From contig NZ_BAABKM010000005.1 in NCBI RefSeq assembly GCF_039543825.1, positions 124,001 through 188,000 on the forward strand: DNA of 64,000 bases, read 5' to 3'. The DNA is from Nocardioides conyzicola. GTDB taxonomy: Bacteria > Actinomycetota > Actinomycetes > Propionibacteriales > Nocardioidaceae. The position numbers and the translations under genes were made by a program. Positions 47,019-55,373 of the stretch are shown in pieces; positions within the stretch are counted from its first letter, which is position 1; each line of letters starts with the position of its first letter. The notes beneath the pieces are model-generated. The model ran no database searches and was not told the origin of the DNA. It worked only from the letters and a program-made list of their open reading frames with translations.

Positions 47019-48536
47019 ATGTTGCTCTCGGACGTGGTCGCGACCTCTGCGACGGTCGCTGCGACGCGGTCCCGCAAGGCCAAGGTGGCGGCGATCGCCG
47101 CGCTGCTCGCGGTGGCGACCCCCGACGAGGTCGAGACGGTGACGGCGTACGTCGGCGGCGCGCTGCGGCAGCGTCGTACCGGACTGGGCTGGCGGGGGCT
47201 GTCGTCGCTGCCCGATCCTGCTGTCGACCCGTCGCTGACGGTGGCCGAGGTGGACGCCGCCTTCGATGCGATCGCCGAGCTGTCGGGGTCGGGGTCGCAG
47301 GCGGCGCGGTCGGCGGCGGTGGCGGAGCTCTTCGGGCGGGCGACCGAGCCCGAGCAGTCGTGGCTGCGTGGCGTCGTGACCGGCGCCGTACGCCAGGGTG
47401 CTCTGGACTCGCTCGTCCAGGAGGGCCTGGCGGTGGCGGCCGAGGTGCCGCTGGCCGCCGTACGACGGGCCGCGATGCTGGCCGGCTCGACCGTGGCGGT
47501 GGCGCCCGTCGCGTTCGACGGCGTCGACGCGCTGGCCGCCGTGGGTCTCGAGGTCGGTCGCCCGGTGGTGCCGATGCTCGCGTCCAGCGCGCCGTCGGTG
47601 GCGGAGGCGCTGGTCAAGGCGGGCAAGGGCGCGCAGGTCGCCGTCGACGTCAAGCTCGACGGCATCCGCATCCAGGTGCACCGGTCCGGCTCCGAGGTGA
47701 TCGTCGCGACGCGGTCGCTGGAGGACATCACGGCTCGGCTGCCGGAGGTGGTCGAGGTGGCCCGGTCGCTGCCGGCGACCTCGTTCGTGCTCGACGGGGA
47801 GGCGCTCGCACTCGACGACGCCGGCCGGCCGCGGCCCTTCCAGGAGACGGCGTCCCGCACCGCGATGACCGACGGCATCGTCGTCACGCCGTACTTCTTC
47901 GACGTGCTGCACCTCGACGGCGTCGACCTGCTGGACGCACCAGCCTCCGAGCGGGCCGCGGCCCTGGAGCGGCTGGTGCCGCCGGAGCACCGGGTCCCGC
48001 GGCTGGTGACGGCCTCGGCCGACGACGCGGAGGCGTTCCTCGCCGACACCCTCGGCTCCGGCCACGAGGGCGTGGTGGTGAAGTCGCTGACCGCGCCGTA
48101 CGACGCCGGCCGCCGGGGCGCCTCCTGGGTCAAGGTGAAGCCGGTCCACACCCTCGACCTGGTCGTGCTCGCCGTCGAATGGGGCTCCGGTCGCCGCGAC
48201 GGCTGGCTCTCCAACATCCACCTGGGCGCCCGCGACCCGTCGTCGGGCGAGCTGGTGATGCTCGGCAAGACCTTCAAGGGCATGACCGACGAGATGCTGG
48301 CCTGGCAGACCGAGCGGTTCACCGAGCTGGCGCTGGCCCCGGCGGAGATCCGCGCCCACTACGTCGTACCCGTGCGCCCCGAGCAGGTCGTCGAGATCGC
48401 CTTCGACGGGGTGCAGCGGTCGACCCGCTACCCCGGTGGTGTGGCCCTGCGCTTCGCTCGCGTGGTCCGCTACCGCGACGACAAGCCCGTCGCCGAGATC
48501 GACACGATCGACACCGTGCGGTCGTACCTCGCCTGA
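47019..48536 (+). CDS. ligB: ATP-dependent DNA ligase (LigB type)
   Basis: 505 residues. An N-terminal helical DNA-binding domain (about 1-185), then the adenylation domain with the nucleophile Lys212 in DVKLDGIRIQVH, and EGVVVKSLTAPYDAG, WVKVKP (motifs IV-V), and a C-terminal OB domain. It seals nicks using ATP and resembles mycobacterial LigB (Rv3062). ATG 47019 is chosen over a TTG at 47007. Divergent from the App1/nuclease pair by 41 bases. Confidence 0.93.
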   Translation: MLLSDVVATSATVAATRSRKAKVAAIAALLAVATPDEVETVTAYVGGALRQRRTGLGWRGLSSLPDPAVDPSLTVAEVDAAFDAIAELSGSGSQAARSAAVAELFGRATEPEQSWLRGVVTGAVRQGALDSLVQEGLAVAAEVPLAAVRRAAMLAGSTVAVAPVAFDGVDALAAVGLEVGRPVVPMLASSAPSVAEALVKAGKGAQVAVDVKLDGIRIQVHRSGSEVIVATRSLEDITARLPEVVEVARSLPATSFVLDGEALALDDAGRPRPFQETASRTAMTDGIVVTPYFFDVLHLDGVDLLDAPASERAAALERLVPPEHRVPRLVTASADDAEAFLADTLGSGHEGVVVKSLTAPYDAGRRGASWVKVKPVHTLDLVVLAVEWGSGRRDGWLSNIHLGARDPSSGELVMLGKTFKGMTDEMLAWQTERFTELALAPAEIRAHYVVPVRPEQVVEIAFDGVQRSTRYPGGVALRFARVVRYRDDKPVAEIDTIDTVRSYLA

Positions 48537-48551
48537 GGTCCGCGCCGACAG

Positions 48552-48896
48552 CTACCTGCGCTCTGCTTCGAGCTGCGCGCGAGTCTCGTCACGTTCGCGG
48601 GCGATCCGGCGCTGTTGGCCCGGGGGCAGCTGCCGCAGCTGCATGTCAAGGACGGCCGCGGCCTGAATGTCATCGATCCCGTAGTGCTCACGCAGCGCGG
48701 CCCGAGCGCTCGCGACGTCGGCCGCCCCCAGCAGCACGTCGAGCAGCTCGTGCGGATCCTCCAGCACCCTCACGAGGGGATCGAGGATGTGCAGCCTCCC
48801 CTCCAGCCGGCCGAGCACCTCGGCCGGCCGGTCACTCGAGCGCTCGACCAGGGCGTAGCGGGTGCGGCGCCACCAGCGCCGAGATCGATGCGTCAC
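48552..48896 (-). CDS. Free-standing GyrA-like tower/coiled-coil segment protein
   Basis: 114 residues from GTG 48896. Residues about 27-105 (LGRLEGRLHILDPLVRVLEDPHELLDVLL, IDDIQAAAVLDMQLRQLPPGQQRRIARE) follow the region of DNA gyrase subunit A where the tower leads to the coiled coil (compare ERAHILRGLVKALDALDEVI and IDEIQAQAILDMQLRRL). No catalytic Tyr or CAP domain is present. Not a decayed gyrA as far as seen: the frame is clean. It could modulate topoisomerase assembly. Convergent with ligB, 15 bases apart. Confidence 0.65.
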   Translation of the reverse strand: MTHRSRRWWRRTRYALVERSSDRPAEVLGRLEGRLHILDPLVRVLEDPHELLDVLLGAADVASARAALREHYGIDDIQAAAVLDMQLRQLPPGQQRRIARERDETRAQLEAERR

Positions 48897-48931
48897 CCGC
48901 GGAGCATGACATCGACGTCCCGTCGGTCCAG

Positions 48932-49014
48932 CCTGGACGATGAAACTCGCGCTTGGACGATGAAGCTTTGTCGTCCAGGTGTGAGTTTCATCGGCCGGCC
49001 GATGAAACTCGCGC
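48932..49014. repeat. 28-bp perfect palindrome with nested repeats
   Basis: Bases 48983-49010 form a perfect 28-bp palindrome (half site GAGTTTCATCGGCC). A further half, GATGAAACTCGCGC, lies at 48939-48952 and again at 49001-49014. TGGACGATGAA is repeated at 48934 and 48954, and CCTGGACGA (48932-48940) is inverted at 48971-48979. Non-coding, between the GyrA-like gene and tetR. Confidence 0.85.
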
Positions 49015-49033
49015 GGGCCACGATCCCGTCACT

Positions 49034-49058
49034 GCCGTGCAACTGACAGTTGCACGGC
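49034..49058. promoter_or_regulatory. Palindromic operator of the TetR gene
   Basis: GCCGTGCAACTG (49034-49045) and CAGTTGCACGGC (49047-49058) are perfect 12-base arms around one A. It ends two bases before TAACAT (49061-49066), the -10 that precedes ATG 49073 by six bases (leaderless). A likely autoregulatory TetR operator. Confidence 0.75.
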
Positions 49059-49072
49059 CATAACATGTCCCC

Positions 49073-49753
49073 ATGACGACAGCTCCCCACAGCGACGGCC
49101 GGCGTACGGCGGCGGCCGCACGGCGCCGGGCCCGCGAGAAGGACATCATCGCGGCGACCCGCGGCCTCTTCGACAAGCGTGGGGTCCGCGACGCGCAGAT
49201 CGAGGACATCGCGCGGGCGGTCGGGATCAACCGCGCGATCGTCTACCGGCACTTCACCGGCAAGGAGGAGCTCTTCGCGCTCACCCTGGTCGGCTACCTC
49301 GACGAGCTGCGCGACGACCTGGCCGCGGCGATCGAGACGTCCGACGACGCCGAGAACCAGCTGACGGCCCTGGTGACCGCGTTCACCGCGTACGGCGTCG
49401 CGCACCCGGCGTTCGTCGACTGCGCGCAGACACTGATGCGGCGCACCGGTCCCGACCTGCTCGACGAGATGTCGGAGAGCGCGCTCTTCCGGCTCGGTCG
49501 TGGCATCTCGGGCTGCCTGGCGGTGCTCACCCAGGTGCTGGAGCACGGCGTCGAGACCGGCACCTTCCGGGTCGAGGACCCGGTGCTGCTCGCCAACACG
49601 CTCTACGCGAGCGGGCTCGGTGCGCTGCAGCTCGCCCGGGTCGGCATCCTGGTGAAGGAGGCCGCGCCCGGCATCCCCACCGTCGGGACCATCTCCGCCG
49701 ACCAGGTCCGCGACTACCTGGTCGCGTCCGCGTTGGCGCTCGCCACGCGCTGA
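49073..49753 (+). CDS. TetR-family regulator
   Basis: 226 residues. HTH: IIAATRGLFDKRGVRDAQIEDIARAVGINRAIVYRHFTGKEELFALTL (about 25-72). The C-terminal ligand domain is helical, with DCAQTLMRRTGPDLL. It lies convergent with a FadA2-like thiolase, next to the fabG4/htdX block. It may regulate that block and itself through the 25-bp operator upstream. The ligand is unknown; a fatty acyl-CoA is a reasonable guess. Confidence 0.85.
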   Translation: MTTAPHSDGRRTAAAARRRAREKDIIAATRGLFDKRGVRDAQIEDIARAVGINRAIVYRHFTGKEELFALTLVGYLDELRDDLAAAIETSDDAENQLTALVTAFTAYGVAHPAFVDCAQTLMRRTGPDLLDEMSESALFRLGRGISGCLAVLTQVLEHGVETGTFRVEDPVLLANTLYASGLGALQLARVGILVKEAAPGIPTVGTISADQVRDYLVASALALATR

Positions 49754-49762
49754 TCCGTCGAC

Positions 49763-51043
49763 TCAGCGCTCCAGGATCGCCACGACGCCCTGACCACCAG
49801 CGGCGCAGATCGAGATGAGCGCGCGGCCCGAGCCCTTCTCGGCGAGCAGCTTGGCCGCCACGTTGATGATCCGGCCACCGGTGGCCGCGAAGGGGTGCCC
49901 GGCGGCGAGCGACGAGCCGTTGACGTTCAGGCGCGACCGGTCGATCGAGCCCAGCGGAGCGTCGAGGCCGAGCCGCTCCTTGCAGAAGATCGGGTCCTCC
50001 CACGCCTTCAGCGTCGACAGCACCTGCGAGGCGAACGCCTCGTGGATCTCGTAGAAGTCGAAGTCCTGCAGCGTCAGGCCGTTGCGCTCGAGCATCCGCG
50101 GCACGGCGTACGCCGGCGCCATCAGCAGGCCCTCGCCACCGTGCACGTAGTCGACCGCCGCGGTCTCGGAGTCGACGAAGTACGCCAGCGGCTCCAGACC
50201 GTGCTCGGCCGCCCACTCCTCCGACGACAGCAGGACGGCGGACGCACCGTCGGTCAGCGGCGTCGAGTTGCCGGCGGTCATCGTCGCCGCCTCGCCGCGC
50301 CCGAAGACCGGCTTGAGCTTCGCCAGCTTCTCCGCCGTCGAGTCGGGCCGCAGGTTGTTGTCGCGCTCCAGGCCCCGGAACGCCGTGACCTGGTCGTCGA
50401 GGAAGCCCGCGTCGTACGCCGCGGCGAGGTGCTGGTGCGACGCGGCGGCCAGCTCGTCCTGGTCCTCGCGGGTGATCTGCCACTCCAGCGCGGTCAGGGC
50501 GGCGTGCTCCCCCATCGAGAGCCGGGTGCGCGGCTCGCCGTTCTGCGGGATCTCCAGCCCGATGTCGCCGGGCCGGATGGCACCGAGCGCCTTCACCTTC
50601 CCGACGGTGTCGCGGGCGGCGTTGACCTTCATCAGCTTCTTGCGGAGCCGGTCGCTGATCGCCACCGGAGCGTCCGACGTGGTGTCGGTGCCCCCGGCGA
50701 TGCCGACGTCGATCTGCCCGAGCGCGATCTTGTTGGCGACCTGGATCGCCGCCTGGAGGCCGGTGCCGCACGCCTCCTGGATGTCGGTCGCCGGCGTCTC
50801 CGGGGCGAGCCGCGAGCCGAGCACCGCCTCGCGGGTCAGGTTGAAGTCGCGCGCGTGCTTGAGCACCGCGCCGGCGACGACCTCGCCGAGCCGCTCGTCC
50901 TGCAGCCCGAAGCGCGCGACCAGCCCGTCGATCGCGGCGGTGAGCAGCTCCTGGTTGGAGACGTCGGCGTACGCCGTGTTGGAGCGGGCGAACGGGGTGC
51001 GGTTGCCGCCGAGCACGGCGACCCGCTGAGTCGTGGGGTTCAT
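49763..51043 (-). CDS. Acetyl-CoA acetyltransferase (FadA2-like thiolase)
   Basis: 426 residues. Catalytic Cys92 in EACGTGLQAA, His in EIHEAFASQV and in GHPFAATGGR, and a second Cys in ISICAAGGQG. Length and gene order (thiolase divergent from an HMwFabG and an HtdX-type dehydratase) match the mycobacterial fadA2/fabG4/htdX locus (Rv0243-Rv0241c). It forms or cleaves the C-C bond in acyl-CoA metabolism. AAGGA lies seven bases before ATG 51043. Confidence 0.9.
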   Translation of the reverse strand: MNPTTQRVAVLGGNRTPFARSNTAYADVSNQELLTAAIDGLVARFGLQDERLGEVVAGAVLKHARDFNLTREAVLGSRLAPETPATDIQEACGTGLQAAIQVANKIALGQIDVGIAGGTDTTSDAPVAISDRLRKKLMKVNAARDTVGKVKALGAIRPGDIGLEIPQNGEPRTRLSMGEHAALTALEWQITREDQDELAAASHQHLAAAYDAGFLDDQVTAFRGLERDNNLRPDSTAEKLAKLKPVFGRGEAATMTAGNSTPLTDGASAVLLSSEEWAAEHGLEPLAYFVDSETAAVDYVHGGEGLLMAPAYAVPRMLERNGLTLQDFDFYEIHEAFASQVLSTLKAWEDPIFCKERLGLDAPLGSIDRSRLNVNGSSLAAGHPFAATGGRIINVAAKLLAEKGSGRALISICAAGGQGVVAILER

Positions 51044-51140
51044 GGATTCATCCTTGTTCGGGAACGGCGTGGAGAGAAGGCGGTGAGTGCCAGATCACGA
51101 AATCTGGACTCTCAGTTACACAAGGAGTTACATACCCATC
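51044..51140. promoter_or_regulatory. Divergent promoter region fadA2-like/fabG4-like
   Basis: 97 bases. It contains an inverted repeat CCAGAT/ATCTGG (51090-51107) and two AGTTACA copies (about 51114 and 51126). AAGGAG is 13 bases before ATG 51141, slightly far for a ribosome binding site. Confidence 0.4.
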
Positions 51141-52505
51141 ATGAGCGACCTCTATCAGGGCTTCACCTCGTCCGCGATCGGCAAGCAGGTCACCCGGCTG
51201 CTCGGTCTCCCGCAGCCCACCCCGCTGGAGAGGTACGCCGACGGCGCCCCGCTGGTCGACGGCACGGTCGCGGTCGGTGGCCACGGTCGTCTGGTCGAGT
51301 CGCTGGTCGGGATCCTGGACACCCTCGGCATCGCCGCGGTGGAGACGCCGTCCGGCGAGGCGCCCGGTGACGGCACGACGTACAAGGGCCTCGTCTTCGA
51401 CGCGACCGGGCTGACGACCTCCGAGCAGCTGGTGGCGCTGCGCGACTTCTTCACGCCCCTGCTGCGCAGCCTCGACCGCTGCCCCCGCGTGGTCGTGATC
51501 GGCACACCGCCGGAGCAGGTCGACGGCGCCGAGCGCGTCGCCCAGCGAGCGCTGGAGGGCTTCACCCGCAGCCTCGGCAAGGAGATCGGGCGCGGGGGCA
51601 CCGTCCAGCTCATGTACGTCGCCGACGGCGCCGAGGGCTCGGTCGCCAGCACGCTGGCGTTCCTGCTCTCCCCGAAGTCGGCGTACGTGTCGGGCCAGGT
51701 CGTCCGGATCGGCGCGCACGGGGCCGCGAAGCCCGGCCCGGTCGCAAACTGGACCCGCCCGCTCGAGGGCAAGGTCGCCGTCGTCACCGGCGCCAGCCGC
51801 GGCATCGGCGAGCAGATCGCCCGGGTCCTGCACCGCGACGGCGCGACCGTCGTCGGCATCGACGTCCCCCAGGCCGCCAGCGAGCTCCAGGCCGTGATGC
51901 GGGAGCTGGACGGTGACCACCTCGTCCTCGACATCACCGCCAAGGACGCGCCGCAGCGGATCGCGCGCCACCTGAAGGACGGGCACGGCGGTGTCGACGT
52001 CGTCGTGCACAACGCCGGCATCACGCGTGACCGCAGGCTCGCCAACATGGCCGCGTCGGCCGACAAGGGCGACCGCTTCGAGCAGGTCATCGCCGTCAAC
52101 CTGACAGCGCCCGAGCGGATCACCCGCGAGCTCCTCGACCAGGGGGTCGTCAACAAGGGCGGCTCGATCGTCGGGGTCGCCTCCATCGCGGGGATCGCCG
52201 GCAACGTCGGGCAGACCAACTACGCGGCCTCCAAGGCGGGCGTCATCGGCCTGGTCGACTCGCTCGCCGACGAGCTCCAGGACGGCATCACGATCAACGC
52301 CGTCGCGCCCGGCTTCATCATCACGCAGATGACGGCGGCGGTGCCGTTCGCGACCCGCGAGGTCGGGCAGCGGCTCAACGCCCTGGCGCAGGGCGGCCTG
52401 CCGGTCGACGTCGCCGAGACGATCGCCTGGTACGCCAGCCCCGGCTCCACCGCCGTCAACGGCAACGTGGTCCGCGTCTGCGGCCAGATGATGCTGGGGG
52501 CCTGA
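51141..52505 (+). CDS. fabG4: High-molecular-weight 3-oxoacyl reductase (FabG4-like)
   Basis: 454 residues, the length of mycobacterial FabG4. An N-terminal flavodoxin-like domain (about 1-205) lacking obvious flavin residues, then an SDR domain with TGASRGIG (about 217-224), NAGITRD, Ser in VASIAGIAG and YAASK. It is NADH-dependent in the known case and reduces long-chain 3-oxoacyl-CoA. It lies one base before the dehydratase gene, so the two are coupled. Confidence 0.93.
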   Translation: MSDLYQGFTSSAIGKQVTRLLGLPQPTPLERYADGAPLVDGTVAVGGHGRLVESLVGILDTLGIAAVETPSGEAPGDGTTYKGLVFDATGLTTSEQLVALRDFFTPLLRSLDRCPRVVVIGTPPEQVDGAERVAQRALEGFTRSLGKEIGRGGTVQLMYVADGAEGSVASTLAFLLSPKSAYVSGQVVRIGAHGAAKPGPVANWTRPLEGKVAVVTGASRGIGEQIARVLHRDGATVVGIDVPQAASELQAVMRELDGDHLVLDITAKDAPQRIARHLKDGHGGVDVVVHNAGITRDRRLANMAASADKGDRFEQVIAVNLTAPERITRELLDQGVVNKGGSIVGVASIAGIAGNVGQTNYAASKAGVIGLVDSLADELQDGITINAVAPGFIITQMTAAVPFATREVGQRLNALAQGGLPVDVAETIAWYASPGSTAVNGNVVRVCGQMMLGA

Positions 52506-52506
52506 C

Positions 52507-53346
52507 GTGCTGCCGACCATGGTCAAAGCGGCGCTGCCCGTCGTACCCGGCCTCAACCTGCTGCCCGGCGTGCGCAAGACCGGCGGCGCCCTGCCCGACA
52601 TCTCACGCGTGCGGCACGACGTCCCGGTCGACACCGACCACCTGACGGCGTACGCCGCGCTCTGCGGCTTCCCGCACAAGGACACCCTGCCGCTGCCCTA
52701 CCCGCACCTGCTGGCCTTCGGGCTGCACATGGAGATCATGACGGCCGGGGCGTTCCCGTTCCCGGCCATCGGCACCGTGCACCTCGAGAACTCCATCACC
52801 CAGCACCGGCCCATCGACGTGAGCGAGAAGCTCCAGGTCACCGCGCGCCCCGACCACCTGCGCCCGCACGCCAAGGGCCAGGTCTTCGACCTGCTGACGA
52901 CGGTGCACTCGGCGGGTGAGCTGGTGTGGGAGGAGACCTCGACCTTCCTGCGTCGGGGCGAGGGCGACGAGGCCGCACCCACAGGCGCGACGTACCCCGA
53001 GGCACCGCCGAGCGGCACGGTCTGGAAGCTGCCCGGCGACCTCGGCCGCAGGTACGCCGGCGTCTCGGGCGACCACAACCCGATCCACCTCTACGGCCTG
53101 ACGGCGAAGGCCTTCGGCTTCCCGCGGCAGATCGCGCACGGCATGTGGTCGCTGGGCCGCTGCGTCGGCGCGCTCGAGAACCGATTGCCCGACCAGGTCC
53201 GGGTCGACGTCGCGTTCAAGAAGCCGATCCTGCTGCCGGGCTCGGTCGCGTTCGGGTCGCGTCCCACGGATGACGGCTACGCGTTCTCGCTGAGCAACCC
53301 GACGTCAGGCGCCCCGCACCTGGCGGGTCGGACGACCAGAGGCTGA
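52507..53346 (+). CDS. htdX: MaoC-type 3-hydroxyacyl-thioester dehydratase (HtdX-like)
   Basis: 279 residues. A double hot-dog protein; the second half has the hydratase-2 motif YAGVSGDHNPIHL with the active-site Asp and His, then FPRQIAHGMWSLG. The first half contains HLLAFGLHMEIM. GTG 52507 follows the FabG4 stop by one base. With FabG4 it forms a reductase-dehydratase pair for acyl-CoA or acyl-ACP. The C-terminus overlaps a convergent membrane-protein gene by 42 bases. Confidence 0.9.
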   Translation: MLPTMVKAALPVVPGLNLLPGVRKTGGALPDISRVRHDVPVDTDHLTAYAALCGFPHKDTLPLPYPHLLAFGLHMEIMTAGAFPFPAIGTVHLENSITQHRPIDVSEKLQVTARPDHLRPHAKGQVFDLLTTVHSAGELVWEETSTFLRRGEGDEAAPTGATYPEAPPSGTVWKLPGDLGRRYAGVSGDHNPIHLYGLTAKAFGFPRQIAHGMWSLGRCVGALENRLPDQVRVDVAFKKPILLPGSVAFGSRPTDDGYAFSLSNPTSGAPHLAGRTTRG

Positions 53347-53640
53347 TCCGGCGCCACCAGCAGCTCGTCCGTCGCGCACCAGCAGCAACCCGATGAGCAG
53401 CAGCAGAGCTGCCACGACCGCGTAGCCGGCGGCGATCGCGAACCCGGTGCCGTCACCGAAGTAGAGGTCCCCCGGGCGCATCTCGGGTGGGTCGATGTCG
53501 AGGTAGGAGTAGTAGACGACCGGCACGAGCAGCAGGCCTCCGACCAGGAGGCAGACTGCGCCGACGAGCGTCCGCCACTGCGAGCGTCGAGGCTCGCTGG
53601 CGTCTGCCTTCGTGCCCGCGGGAGTCTGCGCGTGGACCAT
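53305..53640 (-). CDS. Small two-helix membrane protein
   Basis: 111 residues from ATG 53640. Two helices (about 24-44: TLVGAVCLLVGGLLLVPVVYY; about 67-87: AAGYAVVAALLLLIGLLLV) with an acidic loop DIDPPEMRPGDLYFG. No family was recognised. The end overlaps the HtdX gene on the other strand. A 13-bp palindrome AGGATGCCATCCT (53647-53659) lies just upstream. Confidence 0.55.
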   Translation of the reverse strand: MVHAQTPAGTKADASEPRRSQWRTLVGAVCLLVGGLLLVPVVYYSYLDIDPPEMRPGDLYFGDGTGFAIAAGYAVVAALLLLIGLLLVRDGRAAGGAGSASGRPTRQVRGA

Positions 53641-53774
53641 GCGGACAGGATGCCATCCTCCGAAGGATGCAACCCCGGGAGTTCCTCCCAACGGCGCTCG
53701 TGGCGGGCCTGCGGAGTTCCTAGCGTCGAGGTACGCCGACCAACCGGGTCGGCCGTCTCGGAGAGGAGCTCCCC

Positions 53775-54938
53775 ATGAGCTCGCGTCACCTCGTCACCGC
53801 CGCCGCCCTGCTGGCGGCGAGCATCGCACCCCTCGGCCACGCGACCGCCGCCGAGCCGGACAGCCTGGCCGCACCCCGGCCGGACGGCGTGCAGCAGCGC
53901 CTGGACCGGCTCGTGTCCGAGACCGGCTTCCCCGGGGCGATCGCGACCGTCCGCGGCGCCGACGGCCGGACCCGCACCTACACGGCCGGCACCGGCGACC
54001 TACGGACCGGGGCGCCGGTGCCGCGTGACTCACGGGTGCGCATCGCCAGCAACACCAAGATGTTCACGGCCACCGTCGTCCTGCAGCTGGTCGCGGAGCA
54101 CCGGGTCCGGCTCGGCGCACCCGTGGAGCGCTACCTCCCGCACCTCGTCCGCGGCCACGGAAACGACGGGCGCCGGATCACGGTGCGCAACCTGCTGCAG
54201 CAGACCAGCGGGCTGCCCGACTACGACACGATCGTGACCAACGGCGGCGGCGACCTGCGCTCGACCGCGCACACCTACGTCGAGCCGCGCGAGCTGGTCG
54301 ACGCCGCGCTGGGCGAGCGCCGGCACTTCCGGCCGGGCACCCGGTGGGAGTACAGCAACACCAACTACGTGCTCCTCGGCCTCCTGGCCCAGCGGGTCAC
54401 GGGGCGCCCGATCGGCGAGGAGATCACCCGCCGGGTGATCCGTCCGCTGAGCCTCCACGACACCTACTGGCCGGGCGTCGGCGAGCAGCGGATCCGCGGC
54501 AGCCATCCGCGCGGCTACCTCGGGGACGGTCCCGGCGGGACCTGGCGGGACATCACCGTGCTGGACCCGTCACTGGGCTGGTCCGCCGGCCAGCTGGTGT
54601 CGACGCCTCGCGACCTCGGCCGCTTCATGCAGGCACTGCTCGGCGGGCGCCTGCTGCCGGCCGCCCAGCTCGCCGAGATGCGCCGTACCGTCGATGCGCC
54701 GGACTTCGAGCCCGACCCCGGCTGGCGCTACGGCCTCGGCCTCGCCCGGCACCGGCTGACCTGCGGGCCGGTGGCGTGGGGCCACGGCGGCGACATCCAG
54801 GGCTTCGAGACCCGCAACCTGGCCACCGACGACGGTGAGTGGGCCGTCGTGACGGTGACCGGGCTGCCGTCGACGCTGGAGATGGTGGCCGACGTCGACC
54901 GGGCCGTCGAGCGGATGCTCTGCAGCGTCAGAGGCTGA
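53775..54938 (+). CDS. Secreted serine hydrolase (class C beta-lactamase/DD-peptidase type)
   Basis: 387 residues. A Sec signal peptide (about 1-26, ATAAE). S92-N-T-K95 is the SxxK nucleophile motif, YSN occurs near 194 (Y-x-N), and HGG (WGHGGDIQGF) is the third motif. The fold is that of penicillin-binding esterases and D-alanyl-D-alanine carboxypeptidases class B. The substrate is not known. GAGAGGAG precedes ATG 53775. It ends 11 bases into a convergent secreted-protein gene. Confidence 0.88.
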   Translation: MSSRHLVTAAALLAASIAPLGHATAAEPDSLAAPRPDGVQQRLDRLVSETGFPGAIATVRGADGRTRTYTAGTGDLRTGAPVPRDSRVRIASNTKMFTATVVLQLVAEHRVRLGAPVERYLPHLVRGHGNDGRRITVRNLLQQTSGLPDYDTIVTNGGGDLRSTAHTYVEPRELVDAALGERRHFRPGTRWEYSNTNYVLLGLLAQRVTGRPIGEEITRRVIRPLSLHDTYWPGVGEQRIRGSHPRGYLGDGPGGTWRDITVLDPSLGWSAGQLVSTPRDLGRFMQALLGGRLLPAAQLAEMRRTVDAPDFEPDPGWRYGLGLARHRLTCGPVAWGHGGDIQGFETRNLATDDGEWAVVTVTGLPSTLEMVADVDRAVERMLCSVRG

Positions 54939-55317
54939 CCCGGGCCACGCAGACCTCACCGCTGGCGCGGTTGACGGCACGGAACCTGAACGTGTCGGCG
55001 CCGGCGGTGTTGCGCGTCGTGCGCTCGACCTCGAACGAGCCGCTGCGGCCGGCGGTCTTCGACCGGCCCTGCGCCGCGACCTTGCCGTCGTGGCGCAGGG
55101 TCCAGGCCCAGGTCTGGCCGGCGCGGTTGCTGTCGATCTCGGACTCGACCTCGATCCGGCCGTCGTCGGGACCCGCCTTGATCTTCCAGTCGGTGCTGCC
55201 CGAGCAGGAGCCGTGGCGTACGACGTCGCGGTCGTTCGCCTGGGCGGCGCTCGCTCCGAGGACCGGGAGGGTGGCGGAGATCAACAGGACGGCGGCGGTT
55301 GCGGTTGTCTTCTTCAT
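54928..55317 (-). CDS. Small secreted protein of unknown function
   Basis: 129 residues. A Lys-rich N-terminus and a signal peptide (about 1-27, ending ASAAQA). The mature part is about 100 residues, has two Cys (about 38 and 123) and alternates beta-strand-like segments (WKIKAGPDDGRIEVESEIDS, WAWTLRHDGKVAAQG, GADTFRFRAV), like a small beta-sandwich. No family was recognised. Confidence 0.6.
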   Translation of the reverse strand: MKKTTATAAVLLISATLPVLGASAAQANDRDVVRHGSCSGSTDWKIKAGPDDGRIEVESEIDSNRAGQTWAWTLRHDGKVAAQGRSKTAGRSGSFEVERTTRNTAGADTFRFRAVNRASGEVCVARVSL

Positions 55318-55373
55318 GCCTCGATCGTGCCGCCCCGGCATGTGGTGGTCATGAGTCCGGGATGAGAGTGCCC

